The translations under genes were made by a program, and so were the position numbers. Below are positions 8,710 through 17,845 of a stretch of DNA of 64,000 nucleotides, piece after piece; within the stretch, counting starts at the first letter, position 1; each line of letters begins with the position of its first letter. The stretch comes from Nocardioides caeni. Lineage in GTDB: Bacteria; Actinomycetota; Actinomycetes; Propionibacteriales; Nocardioidaceae. The stretch spans positions 28,359 to 92,358 of the forward strand of contig NZ_STGW01000014.1 in assembly GCF_004912195.1 (NCBI RefSeq). The letters are read 5' to 3'. Below the pieces are notes generated by a model. It made no database searches and had not been told where the DNA came from. It saw nothing but the letters and a program-made list of their open reading frames with translations.

Positions 8710-9627
8710 ATGGCGGAGCCGAAGTCGGCAGGTCGTCCGCGTCGGGTCACCCGCCGCCGGCTGCTGGGTGGCAGTGCCGCCGTGGTCACGGCGGGAGCCG
8801 CGGCGCTGGCCGGCGTGGAGCTCGAGGTGCTTCCGGGCAAGTCGACGCTCTATCACCGCCTGGGCCACGACGGGGAGGACGGCGTCGTACCGTCCGTCGA
8901 GCCGGGCCGGCTCGACTCGGGAGCCTTCGCGTCGCGAGCCCGGGGCCGGGAGGTGGGATGGGCGGTCGCCCGGCCGCCCCGGTCCGGCGCCGCGGCGCCC
9001 CTGCCGGTCGTGCTCGTGCTGCACGGCCGGGGCAACGACCACCGCATGCCCTTCCAGCGAGACGGACTCGGCCTCGACCGCTTCCTCGCGCGGGCCGTCG
9101 ATGACGGTCTACCGCCCTTTGCGCTGGCAAGCGTCGACGGTGGCGAGGCCTACTGGCACGACCGCGCCGATGGGGACCGCGCGCAGACCATGGTGCTCGA
9201 CGAGTTCCTTCCCCTCCTGGCCGACCAGGGGCTGGACACCAGCAGGATCGCCCTCGCCGGTTGGTCCATGGGTGGCTTCGGCGCCCTCCACCTCGGCGCG
9301 GTCCTCGGTCCGGAGCGGGTCGCCGCGGTCGCAGCCCTGTCGCCCGCGCTGTGGCACGACTACGACGACACGGCACCCGGCGCCTACGACGACGCCGACG
9401 ACTTCGACCGGGTCAGCGTGATGGACCGTCAGGCCGATCTCGACGGCATCGCGGTCAGGGTCGACTGCGGCCAGGGAGACCCGTTCTGTGCCGCCGGCCG
9501 CGACTACGTGGACGGGTTCGACCACCGACCGGCCGGAGGATTCCAACTCGGCGACCACGATCGCGGCTACTGGCGACGGATGGCGCCCGACGTGTTGCAG
9601 TTCGTGGGGGAGGCGCTCGCGGGCTGA
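8710..9627 (+). CDS. Exported alpha/beta-hydrolase, esterase-D/S-formylglutathione-hydrolase-like
   Basis: A 305-residue secreted esterase-like protein. The N-terminus has a twin-arginine-type signal, RRVTRRRLLGGSAAVVTAGAAALAG, so export by Tat is likely. The hydrolase core shows VVLVLHGRGNDH (oxyanion strand) and the nucleophile elbow AGWSMGGFGAL with Ser in GWSMGG. A late Asp (DCGQGDPF) and His (LGDHDRGYW) can complete the triad. Esterase D-type enzymes and mycolyltransferase-like proteins share this fold. ATG at 8710 has an excellent GGAGAAGGAGGAGG Shine-Dalgarno. The substrate is unknown. Confidence 0.85.
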   Translation: MAEPKSAGRPRRVTRRRLLGGSAAVVTAGAAALAGVELEVLPGKSTLYHRLGHDGEDGVVPSVEPGRLDSGAFASRARGREVGWAVARPPRSGAAAPLPVVLVLHGRGNDHRMPFQRDGLGLDRFLARAVDDGLPPFALASVDGGEAYWHDRADGDRAQTMVLDEFLPLLADQGLDTSRIALAGWSMGGFGALHLGAVLGPERVAAVAALSPALWHDYDDTAPGAYDDADDFDRVSVMDRQADLDGIAVRVDCGQGDPFCAAGRDYVDGFDHRPAGGFQLGDHDRGYWRRMAPDVLQFVGEALAG

Positions 9628-9654
9628 GGCGGCGGGCGCCGACCGAGGGTCTCG

Positions 9655-10071
9655 TCAGTCCTGGGCGGCAGGCACGGCCTCGAGGCCGTCCTGGCCGAGG
9701 TCGACCTCGGCGTGCTCAGCCTCCGGGCCCAGGCAGACCGCAACGAGCTGACCGGCGACCTCGCCGCTGAACACGGCCCAGCCCCGGTCGAAGGAGACCA
9801 CCTCGGTCGCCCCCTCGGGGGTGCGGACGATCGCCTTGCTGGGGATGATCGAGCGGTCGAACCCGGTGAAGGAGCAGCGGTTCTGCTGCATCATCTCGTC
9901 GAGCGGGCCCGAGGACATGTCGAGCCGGTCCGACGGAGCGGGCTGTGGCTCGGCGAGCATGTTGAGCGCCCCGAAGCCGGCCAGCAGCGTCAGCGCTCCG
10001 ACGGTCGTGCCGACCTTGATCGACCGGACGGTGGCCTGGAGCCACGGGGGGATCGCGCGCTCGTACGACAT
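9655..10071 (-). CDS. Small single-pass membrane protein, unknown function
   Basis: A 138-residue protein with no family that I recognise. It has a short cytoplasmic start (MSYERAIPPWLQATVRSIKV), one hydrophobic helix TTVGALTLLAGFGALNML at about residues 22-40, and an extracytoplasmic domain with two cysteines (NRCSFTGFDR, VAVCLGPEAE) that could form a disulfide. ATG at 10071 is supported by AAAGGGGGA about 6 nt upstream. It is divergent from the MoxR gene across 231 nt that hold no ORF; the only structure I see there is GTCACGGTGAC at 10204-10214. Confidence 0.75.
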   Translation of the reverse strand: MSYERAIPPWLQATVRSIKVGTTVGALTLLAGFGALNMLAEPQPAPSDRLDMSSGPLDEMMQQNRCSFTGFDRSIIPSKAIVRTPEGATEVVSFDRGWAVFSGEVAGQLVAVCLGPEAEHAEVDLGQDGLEAVPAAQD

Positions 10072-10302
10072 CGAATCCCCCTTTCCGACTGGTGATCGGA
10101 GCTCAGCGGGGCCGACGGTCTGCCGTTCCCCTGCTGTGGGTCTCAACGACCTGGACCCGCCGGGGCTACGAGTCCGCGGCTGAGAACTCCCTGTGTGAGC
10201 GGCGTCACGGTGACCAGCGGCCGTGCCTGCCGCCGCCCCCGTCACGGTCCCTCTCACCGAGCCGGGTACGCCGGGCCGCGGCTCGCGCGGCAGGATGGGG
10301 CC

Positions 10303-11202
<900 letters not shown>

Positions 11203-11219
11203 GGCAGACGGAGACGACC

Positions 11220-12647
11220 GTGAGCACCGAGCCGACCCGTGAACGCCGCGACCAGTCAGGTCTCCTCGACCGCCACCTGGCGTTCGTGGAGGCCCTGCGC
11301 GGCGCCGGACTGTCGGTCTCCCTGGCCGAGGATCTCGACGCACTCCTCGCCCTCGGCGCGGTCCGCTGGGACGACCGTGAGACCGTGCGTGACGCCTTCG
11401 CCGCCACGATGGTCAAGAAGCAGGCGCAGCGGGTCACCTTCGACGCGCTCTTCGACGTCTACTTCCCCGCGATGGTCGGCGACGGCGTGGCCCGGGAGGG
11501 CGCGCCCGACGCCGAGGGCGACCAGGGTGCGGTCCGCGACAACGCCACCGCGCTGCTCGACTTCCGCGAACGGCTCGGCGAGGTCCTGGAGGCAGCCCAG
11601 CTCGACCCCGCGGAGATGCGTCGGATGGCGGCGGAGATGGTCGGCCGGTTCGGCTCCATGCCGGGTCGCGGCCCGGGACTGTCGTCCTGGTCGGCGTACA
11701 CGGCGCTCCAGCGGGTCTCGCCCCAGGAGCTGGTGGACCAGATCATGCAGGCCCTGATGGCCGCCGGCGCCGACGAGGACGATGCCCGGCGGCAGGCCAA
11801 CCGCCGGATCGGGGCCTTCGCCGCCACGGTCGAGGACGACGCACGGCGCCGCATCGCGGAGGAGAAGGGGCCCGAGCACATCGCCGACGTCGCGATCCGC
11901 CCCAGCATCGACAAGCTCGCCTTCATGTCGGCCCGTCGCGTCGACCTCGACGAGATGCGCAAGGAGATCTTCCCCCTCGCCCGGCGGCTCGCGACGCGGC
12001 TCGCCAAGGAGCAGCACTCACGCCACGCCCGCACCGCGCCGCTCGACTTCCGGCGCACGGTGCGTGCCTCCATCGCCACCGGTGGCGTCCCGATCACCAC
12101 GCACCACCGACCCAAGCGGCCGCACCGCACCGACCTCGTCGTCCTCACCGACATCAGCGGCTCGGTCGCCAACTTCTCCCAGTTCACCCTGCTGTTCGTG
12201 TTCGCGCTGCGCGAGGTGTTCCAGTCGATGCGCGCCTTCACGTTCATCGACCACGTCCATGAGGTGACCGACCACTTCCGTCCCGGCGCCGACCCGGCCG
12301 ACGTGATGGCCGACCTCGCCGCGTCCGCCAGCCACGCCGCCCTGTGGGGGCGCACCAACTACGGCCGGGCCTTCGCCAAGTTCAACGAGAACTTCGCCGA
12401 CGCGCTCACACCGAAGACCACACTGCTGATCCTCGGTGACGCCCGCTCCAACTACAGCGACCTGCACGAGGACGCCCTGCGCCAGCTCGCCGGCTCGGTG
12501 AAGCGGTCCTTCTGGCTCAACCCCGAGCACCAGCGCAACTGGGGCACGGGCGACTCCGCGGCCCCGACGTACGCCGACATCGTCCCGATGATCGAGTGCC
12601 GCAACCTGACTCAGCTGAGCGAGTTTGTTCACGACCTCGCTTGGTGA
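11220..12647 (+). CDS. CoxE-like VWA-domain protein
   Basis: A 475-residue VWA protein of the CoxE type. The N-terminal two thirds are helical and charged. The C-terminal VWA domain (about 300-475) contains the metal-site motif VVLTDISGSVANF, that is DxSxS. It starts with GTG at 11220, 17 nt after the MoxR-like ATPase, so the two form an operon. Such pairs are known chaperone modules that assemble cofactors, for example in carbon monoxide dehydrogenase maturation. No client enzyme is encoded next to them; the nearest oxidoreductases are the convergent monooxygenase and di-iron oxygenase, so the client is unknown. Confidence 0.92.
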   Translation: MSTEPTRERRDQSGLLDRHLAFVEALRGAGLSVSLAEDLDALLALGAVRWDDRETVRDAFAATMVKKQAQRVTFDALFDVYFPAMVGDGVAREGAPDAEGDQGAVRDNATALLDFRERLGEVLEAAQLDPAEMRRMAAEMVGRFGSMPGRGPGLSSWSAYTALQRVSPQELVDQIMQALMAAGADEDDARRQANRRIGAFAATVEDDARRRIAEEKGPEHIADVAIRPSIDKLAFMSARRVDLDEMRKEIFPLARRLATRLAKEQHSRHARTAPLDFRRTVRASIATGGVPITTHHRPKRPHRTDLVVLTDISGSVANFSQFTLLFVFALREVFQSMRAFTFIDHVHEVTDHFRPGADPADVMADLAASASHAALWGRTNYGRAFAKFNENFADALTPKTTLLILGDARSNYSDLHEDALRQLAGSVKRSFWLNPEHQRNWGTGDSAAPTYADIVPMIECRNLTQLSEFVHDLAW

Positions 12648-12657
12648 GGGCGAAATG

Positions 12658-12683
12658 AGTTTCGCCGGCCGGCCGGTGAAACT
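12658..12683. terminator. Bidirectional hairpin between convergent genes
   Basis: The half-site AGTTTCGCCGGCC (12658-12670) is followed by its inverted copy with 12 of 13 bases matching (12671-12683). It lies between the convergent VWA and monooxygenase genes and can act as a terminator on both strands. Confidence 0.65.
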
Positions 12684-12692
12684 CCCGCGAGC

Positions 12693-14141
12693 TCAGGCGC
12701 TGAACTCCAGCGTCTCGTCCACCACCGGCTTGCGGAAGACGAGCACGTCCTTGAAGTAGTTCATCTTCAGCCGCCACGGGAAGGTCGCGCCCTGCTTGGG
12801 CAGCGCGTTGATGGAGCGCATGACGTAGCCGGCCTCGAAGTCGAGGAAGGGCTCCTCCGCCACGGACGGGTCGCGGCGGGGGACGACGGTGCGGGCACCG
12901 ACCTTGTCCATGTGGGTGAGCAGCTTGGCGACGTACTCGCAGACCAGGTCGGCCTTCAACGTCCACGACGCGTTGGTGTAGCCGATGATGAACGCGAAGT
13001 TCGGGATGCCGCTCAACATCAGGCCCTTGTAGGCCATCGTCGACGACGGCTCGACGACCTCGCCGTCGACGGCCAGCGACGCGCCGCCGAAGATCTGCAG
13101 GTTGAGGCCGGTCGCGGTGATGACGATGTCGGCCTCGAGCGTCTCGCCGGACTCGAGCAGGATGCCCTTGGGGGTGAACCGGTCGATGCGGTCCGTGACG
13201 ATGTCGACGGTGTGCTGGCGCAGGGCCTTGAAGAGGTCGCCGCCGGGGACGGCGCACAGCCGCTGGTCCCACGGGTCGTAGGGCGGCTTGAAGTGCTGGT
13301 CGAAGTCGACGTCCTTCGGCAGCTGGCGCTCGAGCAGCTTGCGCAGCAGGGCGCGCGACTCCTTGGGCCGTGCCTGGCAGAACTCGTAGAACGCGATCCG
13401 GCTGGTGAGGTAGCGGGTGCGGACGAGGCGCTGCGCGACGGCGTCGGGCAGGAGGCGATACATCTGCGCCGACACCTTGTCGTTGGTCGGCTGGCTGATG
13501 ATGTAGGTCGGCGTGCGCTGCAGCATCGTGACGTGCCCGGCGCCGGAGTTGGCGAGGGCGGGGATCAGCGTCACCGCGGTGGCGCCGGAGCCGATCACGA
13601 CGATCCGCTTGCCCTCGTAGTCGAGGTCCTCGGGCCAGTGCTGCGGGTGGACGACCTGGCCCTCGTAGTCCTCGATGCCGGGGAACGCGGGGGTGAAGCC
13701 CTCGTCATAGCGGTAGTAGCCGGACGCGGCGAACAGGAAGCTCGAGGTGAGCTGGGCGGTCTCGCCGGTGTCGGTGCGCTCGACGGTCACCGTCCAGCGG
13801 GCGTCGTCGGTGGAGAAGTCGGCGTTCAGCACCTTGTGGTGATAGCGGATGTGCTCGTCGATGCCGTTCTCGGCGGCCGCATCCTTGAGGTAGCCGAGGA
13901 TGTCGGGGCCGTCGACGATGGCCTTCGTTCCCTTCCACGGCTTCCAGCTGAAGCCGAGGGTGTGCATGTCGGAGTCGGACCGGATCCCCGGATAGCGGAA
14001 GAGGTCCCAGGTGCCGCCGAGGGAGTCGCGCATCTCCAGGACGGCGTAGGACTTGCCGGACCGGCCGACGTGATAGGCGGCATCGATGCCGGAGAGGCCG
14101 GCTCCGATGATGAGGACGTCGACGTGGTCTGGGGTGCTCAT
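12693..14141 (-). CDS. Flavin-dependent monooxygenase (EthA/Baeyer-Villiger type)
   Basis: A 482-residue FAD/NADPH monooxygenase. It has the N-terminal FAD site VLIIGAGLSGIDAAYHV, the Baeyer-Villiger-like fingerprint in YEGQVVHPQHWPEDL, and a second Rossmann site IVVIGSGATAV. The opening sequence and length resemble EthA, the mycobacterial monooxygenase that acts on ketones and activates ethionamide. The enzyme inserts oxygen into carbonyl, sulfur or nitrogen compounds; its substrate is not clear here. It starts 2 nt after the TetR gene on the same strand and is the last gene of the apparent four-gene oxygenase operon. The coupling suggests it is controlled by that TetR protein. Confidence 0.9.
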   Translation of the reverse strand: MSTPDHVDVLIIGAGLSGIDAAYHVGRSGKSYAVLEMRDSLGGTWDLFRYPGIRSDSDMHTLGFSWKPWKGTKAIVDGPDILGYLKDAAAENGIDEHIRYHHKVLNADFSTDDARWTVTVERTDTGETAQLTSSFLFAASGYYRYDEGFTPAFPGIEDYEGQVVHPQHWPEDLDYEGKRIVVIGSGATAVTLIPALANSGAGHVTMLQRTPTYIISQPTNDKVSAQMYRLLPDAVAQRLVRTRYLTSRIAFYEFCQARPKESRALLRKLLERQLPKDVDFDQHFKPPYDPWDQRLCAVPGGDLFKALRQHTVDIVTDRIDRFTPKGILLESGETLEADIVITATGLNLQIFGGASLAVDGEVVEPSSTMAYKGLMLSGIPNFAFIIGYTNASWTLKADLVCEYVAKLLTHMDKVGARTVVPRRDPSVAEEPFLDFEAGYVMRSINALPKQGATFPWRLKMNYFKDVLVFRKPVVDETLEFSA

Positions 14142-14143
14142 GA

Positions 14144-14866
14144 TCAGGATTCCTTGGCGTCGGTGAAGGTGAGGAGCTGCTCGATCGGCAGGTCGGGCAG
14201 CACGATGTTGCGGCTGGTGACGAGGCCGTCGATCTGCAGCCAGGTGACCTCCGCGAGCAGATCGATGAAGGTGGACGTGTCGGGCCGGAGCTCGTCACGG
14301 GAGGTCCAGCTCCGGACGGCGGCCATCACACCGCCCACGAGCAGGAACACCCACGGTGCGAGGGCGTCCTGGTCGTTGTCGGTGATCTCGACGTCGAGCA
14401 GGGCGATGATGCCGCCGATGAGGAGCTCGACCTGCTCGGCGAACTGTCCGATCGCGTCGTCGAGCGGCCGTTCGGTGGTGCCGTTGACCTGTTTCTCGGC
14501 GAAGCGCAGGAGCGCGATGTTGTCGCTGCCCCAGGTCACGTAGGAGCCGATGACCCGGTGGATGATCTCCTTGACCGTGCCCTCGAGCGTGGTCGTCGAG
14601 AGCAGCACGTCTCCGGCCCGGCGGCAGATCTCGCGCTGGATGGCGAGGTCGAGGTCCGTGCGGTCCTCGAAGTAGCGATAGAGCACCGTCCGGTGGACGC
14701 CGGACTCGTCCGCGATCTGCTGGACGCTGATGTCGGCGCCGGGCTCGCTCTCCCTCGACAGCACCGTGAGGGCGGCGTCGATCACGGCCGCCCGCCGCTC
14801 GGCGTTGTGCTGCTGCCAGCGACGTTTGCGTCCGTCCGTCGTCCCGTCACGGCTGGAGCCCGCCAT
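14144..14866 (-). CDS. TetR-family transcriptional regulator
   Basis: A 240-residue TetR regulator. The N-terminal helix-turn-helix is clear: AAVIDAALTVLSRES then ISVQQIADESGVHRTVLYRYFEDR (about residues 25-75). The ligand-binding C-terminal domain is all-helical and family-specific. ATG at 14866 is chosen over the upstream ATG because AGGAGG lies 5 nt before it. It lies between the ferredoxin-reductase gene and the monooxygenase gene, with gaps of 32 and 2 nt, so it is inside the operon. The inverted repeat GCAACACCATGTTGC at the operon promoter is its most likely operator (inference). Confidence 0.92.
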   Translation of the reverse strand: MAGSSRDGTTDGRKRRWQQHNAERRAAVIDAALTVLSRESEPGADISVQQIADESGVHRTVLYRYFEDRTDLDLAIQREICRRAGDVLLSTTTLEGTVKEIIHRVIGSYVTWGSDNIALLRFAEKQVNGTTERPLDDAIGQFAEQVELLIGGIIALLDVEITDNDQDALAPWVFLLVGGVMAAVRSWTSRDELRPDTSTFIDLLAEVTWLQIDGLVTSRNIVLPDLPIEQLLTFTDAKES

Positions 14867-14898
14867 GACACCTCCTGCGATCTTCACGACCTGTGCCG

Positions 14899-16605
14899 TC
14901 AGGACACCGTACGACGGGACATGATCCGTCGGACGGAGCGGCCGCCGTGGGTGGTCGGTCGGTTCGGTGGGGTCGCGGCCCGTTGCGCGGTCGGATCGGT
15001 GATCTTGACGCGGACCCGGCCGGCGGCGTTGCCGGCCGCCCGCTCGGTGGCGTCGAGCAGGCGCCAGTCGGCGAGCCCGGCGACGTGGGGGTGCCTGGTG
15101 CGGATGAGGTCGCTGATCGCGGCGTCGGTGCCGGTCGGCTGGGGGAGCCCGCCGTCGAGGTCGTCGAGCAGCGTCGTGACGGTCTCCTGCGCGCAGGACT
15201 TGTTGGTGCCGATGAAGCCCGACGGACCGCGCTTGATCCAGCCGACGACATAGACGCCCGGCTCGACACGACCCTGGTGGTTGGGCACCGTGCCGGTCGC
15301 TGCGTCGAAGGGCAGGTCGCGCACGGGCTCGGCGCGGAAGCCGACCGAGCGGATGACCAGGCCGGCCTCGAGGACGGTCGACTCGTCACCGGCCTCCGCG
15401 CGCACCGTGCCGTCGGGGTCGGTCACCAGGCGGTTGCGCACGACGCGGACACCGGTGACGTGGCCGTCCTCGCCGAGGATCTCGACGGGGGAGGTGGTGA
15501 AGGTGAGGACGATGCGGCGGCGGGTGCTGGCCGGGTCGACCGGCCGCTCGGCGATGTCGCGCAGCAGCTGGGAGCGCTGGTCGTCGCCCGTCAACAGGGC
15601 GGGGTCGGCGTCGACGATGACGTCGACGTCGGTGAGCGCGGCCAGGCCGATGAGCTCGGGGACGGTGAAGGCCGCCTCGGCGGGTCCGCGCCGGCCGAGG
15701 ACGACGACCTCGCGGACGTTGCTGTCCCGCAGCTGCTCCAGCGGTGCGGGGGCGAGGTCGGTGGCCGCCAGCACGTCGTGGGGGCGGGTCAGGATGCGGG
15801 CGACGTCGAGGGCGACGTTGCCGTTGCCGACGACGACGGCGCGCTCGGAGTCCAGCGGCACCTCGAGGTCGCGGTGGTCCGGGTGTCCGTTGTACCAGCC
15901 GACCACCGCGCTCGCGGGCACGGAGCCGACGAGGTCCTCGCCCGGGACGCCGAGGGGGCGGTCTTGGGCGGCGCCGACGGCATAGACGACTGCGTCGTAG
16001 TGGGCGCGCAGGTCGGCCAGCGTGAGGCCGTCGGTACCGTCGGCGCCGTCGCCGCCGACCTCGACGTCGAGGAAGTAGCGGAAGCGCTCGTCGTCCTCGA
16101 TGGCCGCGAAGAGGGTGGTGACGAGCTTGGTCGAGGCGTGGTCGGGCGCGACGCCGTGGCGCACCAGGCCGTGGGGCGTCCGGAGCCGGTCGAAGACGTC
16201 GACGGCCTCGACCTCGGGGTGCTTGAGCAGCTCGTCGGCGGTGTAGAGGCCGGCCGGTCCGGCGCCGACGACGGCGACGCGGAACGGTCCGCTGCCGAGC
16301 AACCGGCGCTGCGGCGGGACGACCGCGACGGGGCGCCGGTCGGCGTGCGGGAAGGTCGCGTAGTAGTCGGCGTTGAGGGCCTGGAACGGTGCCTGCGACG
16401 GGCTCAGCAGACGGTCGGGCACGATCGCCCCCACCGGGCACGCGGTGACGCAGGCCCCGCAGCCGACGCACGAGGCCGGGTCGATGTGGACCATCTCGGC
16501 CTCGGCGAAGCCGGGCTCGCCGGGGGCCGGGTGGATGCAGTTGACCGGGCAGGCGACGACGCACGAGGCATCGGCGCAGCAGGACTGCGTGACGACGTAG
16601 GGCAT
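14899..16605 (-). CDS. fprB: Ferredoxin-fused ferredoxin-NADP reductase (FprB-like)
   Basis: A 568-residue fusion of a 2x[4Fe-4S] ferredoxin and an adrenodoxin-type NADPH reductase. The N-terminal 70 residues have two cysteine clusters (CCADASCVVACP and CVGCGACVTACP). The reductase part follows: the FAD site VAVVGAGPAGLYTADELL, HGVAPDH, and an NADP site ERAVVVGNGNVALDVARIL. This matches mycobacterial FprB in layout and length. It would pass electrons from NADPH to an oxygenase, and the adjacent AurF-like di-iron oxygenase (58 nt upstream) is the obvious partner. Between the two genes is a tandem GTCAGGCGG repeat. Confidence 0.93.
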   Translation of the reverse strand: MPYVVTQSCCADASCVVACPVNCIHPAPGEPGFAEAEMVHIDPASCVGCGACVTACPVGAIVPDRLLSPSQAPFQALNADYYATFPHADRRPVAVVPPQRRLLGSGPFRVAVVGAGPAGLYTADELLKHPEVEAVDVFDRLRTPHGLVRHGVAPDHASTKLVTTLFAAIEDDERFRYFLDVEVGGDGADGTDGLTLADLRAHYDAVVYAVGAAQDRPLGVPGEDLVGSVPASAVVGWYNGHPDHRDLEVPLDSERAVVVGNGNVALDVARILTRPHDVLAATDLAPAPLEQLRDSNVREVVVLGRRGPAEAAFTVPELIGLAALTDVDVIVDADPALLTGDDQRSQLLRDIAERPVDPASTRRRIVLTFTTSPVEILGEDGHVTGVRVVRNRLVTDPDGTVRAEAGDESTVLEAGLVIRSVGFRAEPVRDLPFDAATGTVPNHQGRVEPGVYVVGWIKRGPSGFIGTNKSCAQETVTTLLDDLDGGLPQPTGTDAAISDLIRTRHPHVAGLADWRLLDATERAAGNAAGRVRVKITDPTAQRAATPPNRPTTHGGRSVRRIMSRRTVS

Positions 16606-16662
16606 GGCTGTTCCAGGGGGATCAGGCTCGGCGATTCAGCCGAGTCAGGCGGGTCAGGCGGG

Positions 16663-17661
16663 TCAGGCGGCCGCGGAGCTGGGCTCGCTGCGGAAGCGGG
16701 AGGCGCGGCCGTCGATGCCCATCGCGCGCCAGATGCGGCGTGAGACCGGGTTCATCAGACCGGCGTTCTCGGTGAGCATCCGCACGTCGCCGAACAGGTC
16801 GCGGAGGAACTTCTTCGACTCCGGGGCTCCCCAGAAGAGCTCGTCAATGACCTCTCGGGGGATGTCGAGGTCCCGCTGCATCTGCTTGGTCGGCACGAGG
16901 ATCTCGTTGCAGAGCCACTTGAGGATCACGGGTACGGCGACCGAGAGCAGGCTGCGCTCGAACCGTCCGAGCTTCGGCGCGGTGTGCTCGATGTAGCGGT
17001 GCGCGAAGCCGATGTGACGGGCCTCCTCGGCGACGTGGATCTGCATGATCCGCTGGATGAGCGGGTGCATCTCGTCGCCGGCCCGCAGGATCGACTTCTG
17101 CACGTGGTCGATCGGCTCCTCGCCGGCCAGCACGCCGTAGAAGAAGCCGAAGGGGACGATCTTGGCGGCGAGCGGCAGGATCGGGCCGATGCCGCGGAAG
17201 AAGCGGGAGCCGCCGGCCGCGTCGGCGCCGGAGCGGTTGACGAACTCCTGGAACATCTGGGTGTGGTGGCACTCCTCGGTCGCCTCGTGGGTGACGTAGC
17301 GGAACTCCGGATTGCCGTTCCTGAGGGTGGCGGCATAGGCCATCAGGCCGCCGATGAGGATCTGCTCGAACTGCAGGCCGACCTTGCAGATGTTCGCCTG
17401 GCGGTAGATCCCGATCCGGATCTGCTCCTCGAGCGGCAGCGAGCGGTACCACTCGGTCCTGCCGAGCACGTCGACCGACGGCAGGACCCACCGCGGGTCG
17501 TCCAGCCGGATCGCGTAGTCGGGGTTGTCCCAGTCGATGTCGACGAAGGCGTCGAAGTGCTGCTCGACCGACGCCTCGGAGAGCAGCCGCAGGGTCTGCT
17601 CGTAGTCGAGCTCCTCATTGCTGCTGGTGAGGTCGGTGCGGTGGTCGGTCGTCGAAGTCAT
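16663..17661 (-). CDS. AurF-like di-iron oxygenase
   Basis: A 332-residue protein of the AurF (p-aminobenzoate N-oxygenase) di-iron family. The ferritin-like helices carry the paired metal ligands in HEATEECHHTQMF (about 127-139) and HVAEEARHIGFAHRYIEH (about 205-222). AurF relatives oxidise aryl amines or unactivated carbon. First gene of the apparent operon with FprB-like reductase, TetR and flavin monooxygenase, which suggests an inducible oxidation pathway. The upstream region holds a TTGACA box and an inverted repeat. The C-terminal codons overlap the last copy of a three-fold 9-bp repeat. Confidence 0.88.
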   Translation of the reverse strand: MTSTTDHRTDLTSSNEELDYEQTLRLLSEASVEQHFDAFVDIDWDNPDYAIRLDDPRWVLPSVDVLGRTEWYRSLPLEEQIRIGIYRQANICKVGLQFEQILIGGLMAYAATLRNGNPEFRYVTHEATEECHHTQMFQEFVNRSGADAAGGSRFFRGIGPILPLAAKIVPFGFFYGVLAGEEPIDHVQKSILRAGDEMHPLIQRIMQIHVAEEARHIGFAHRYIEHTAPKLGRFERSLLSVAVPVILKWLCNEILVPTKQMQRDLDIPREVIDELFWGAPESKKFLRDLFGDVRMLTENAGLMNPVSRRIWRAMGIDGRASRFRSEPSSAAA

Positions 17662-17710
17662 CGTCTGGTTCCGTTCTCATCGTCGAAATCGGTGCCTGAG
17701 GTCAGTTAGC

Positions 17711-17725
17711 GCAACACCATGTTGC
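17711..17725. promoter_or_regulatory. Promoter and inverted-repeat operator of the oxygenase operon
   Basis: GCAACACCATGTTGC is a 6-bp inverted repeat with a 3-nt spacer, 50-64 nt before the AurF-like start. Just upstream on the minus strand is TTGACA, with TATGCA 15 nt later, giving a plausible -35/-10 pair. The operator would overlap the -10 and start site, as expected for repression by the operon's own TetR protein. I infer this from position and symmetry. Confidence 0.6.
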
Positions 17726-17845
17726 ATACATTGCCCCCGGTTTTGTCAAGCATTTCCCCCGTCGTCGGGACGGAGCCCTTCGTGAGGTACGTCGTGCCAC
17801 GCCTGCCGCCCGGCGCGATGTGACGTGCGTCGCTCGACGGTGGGC

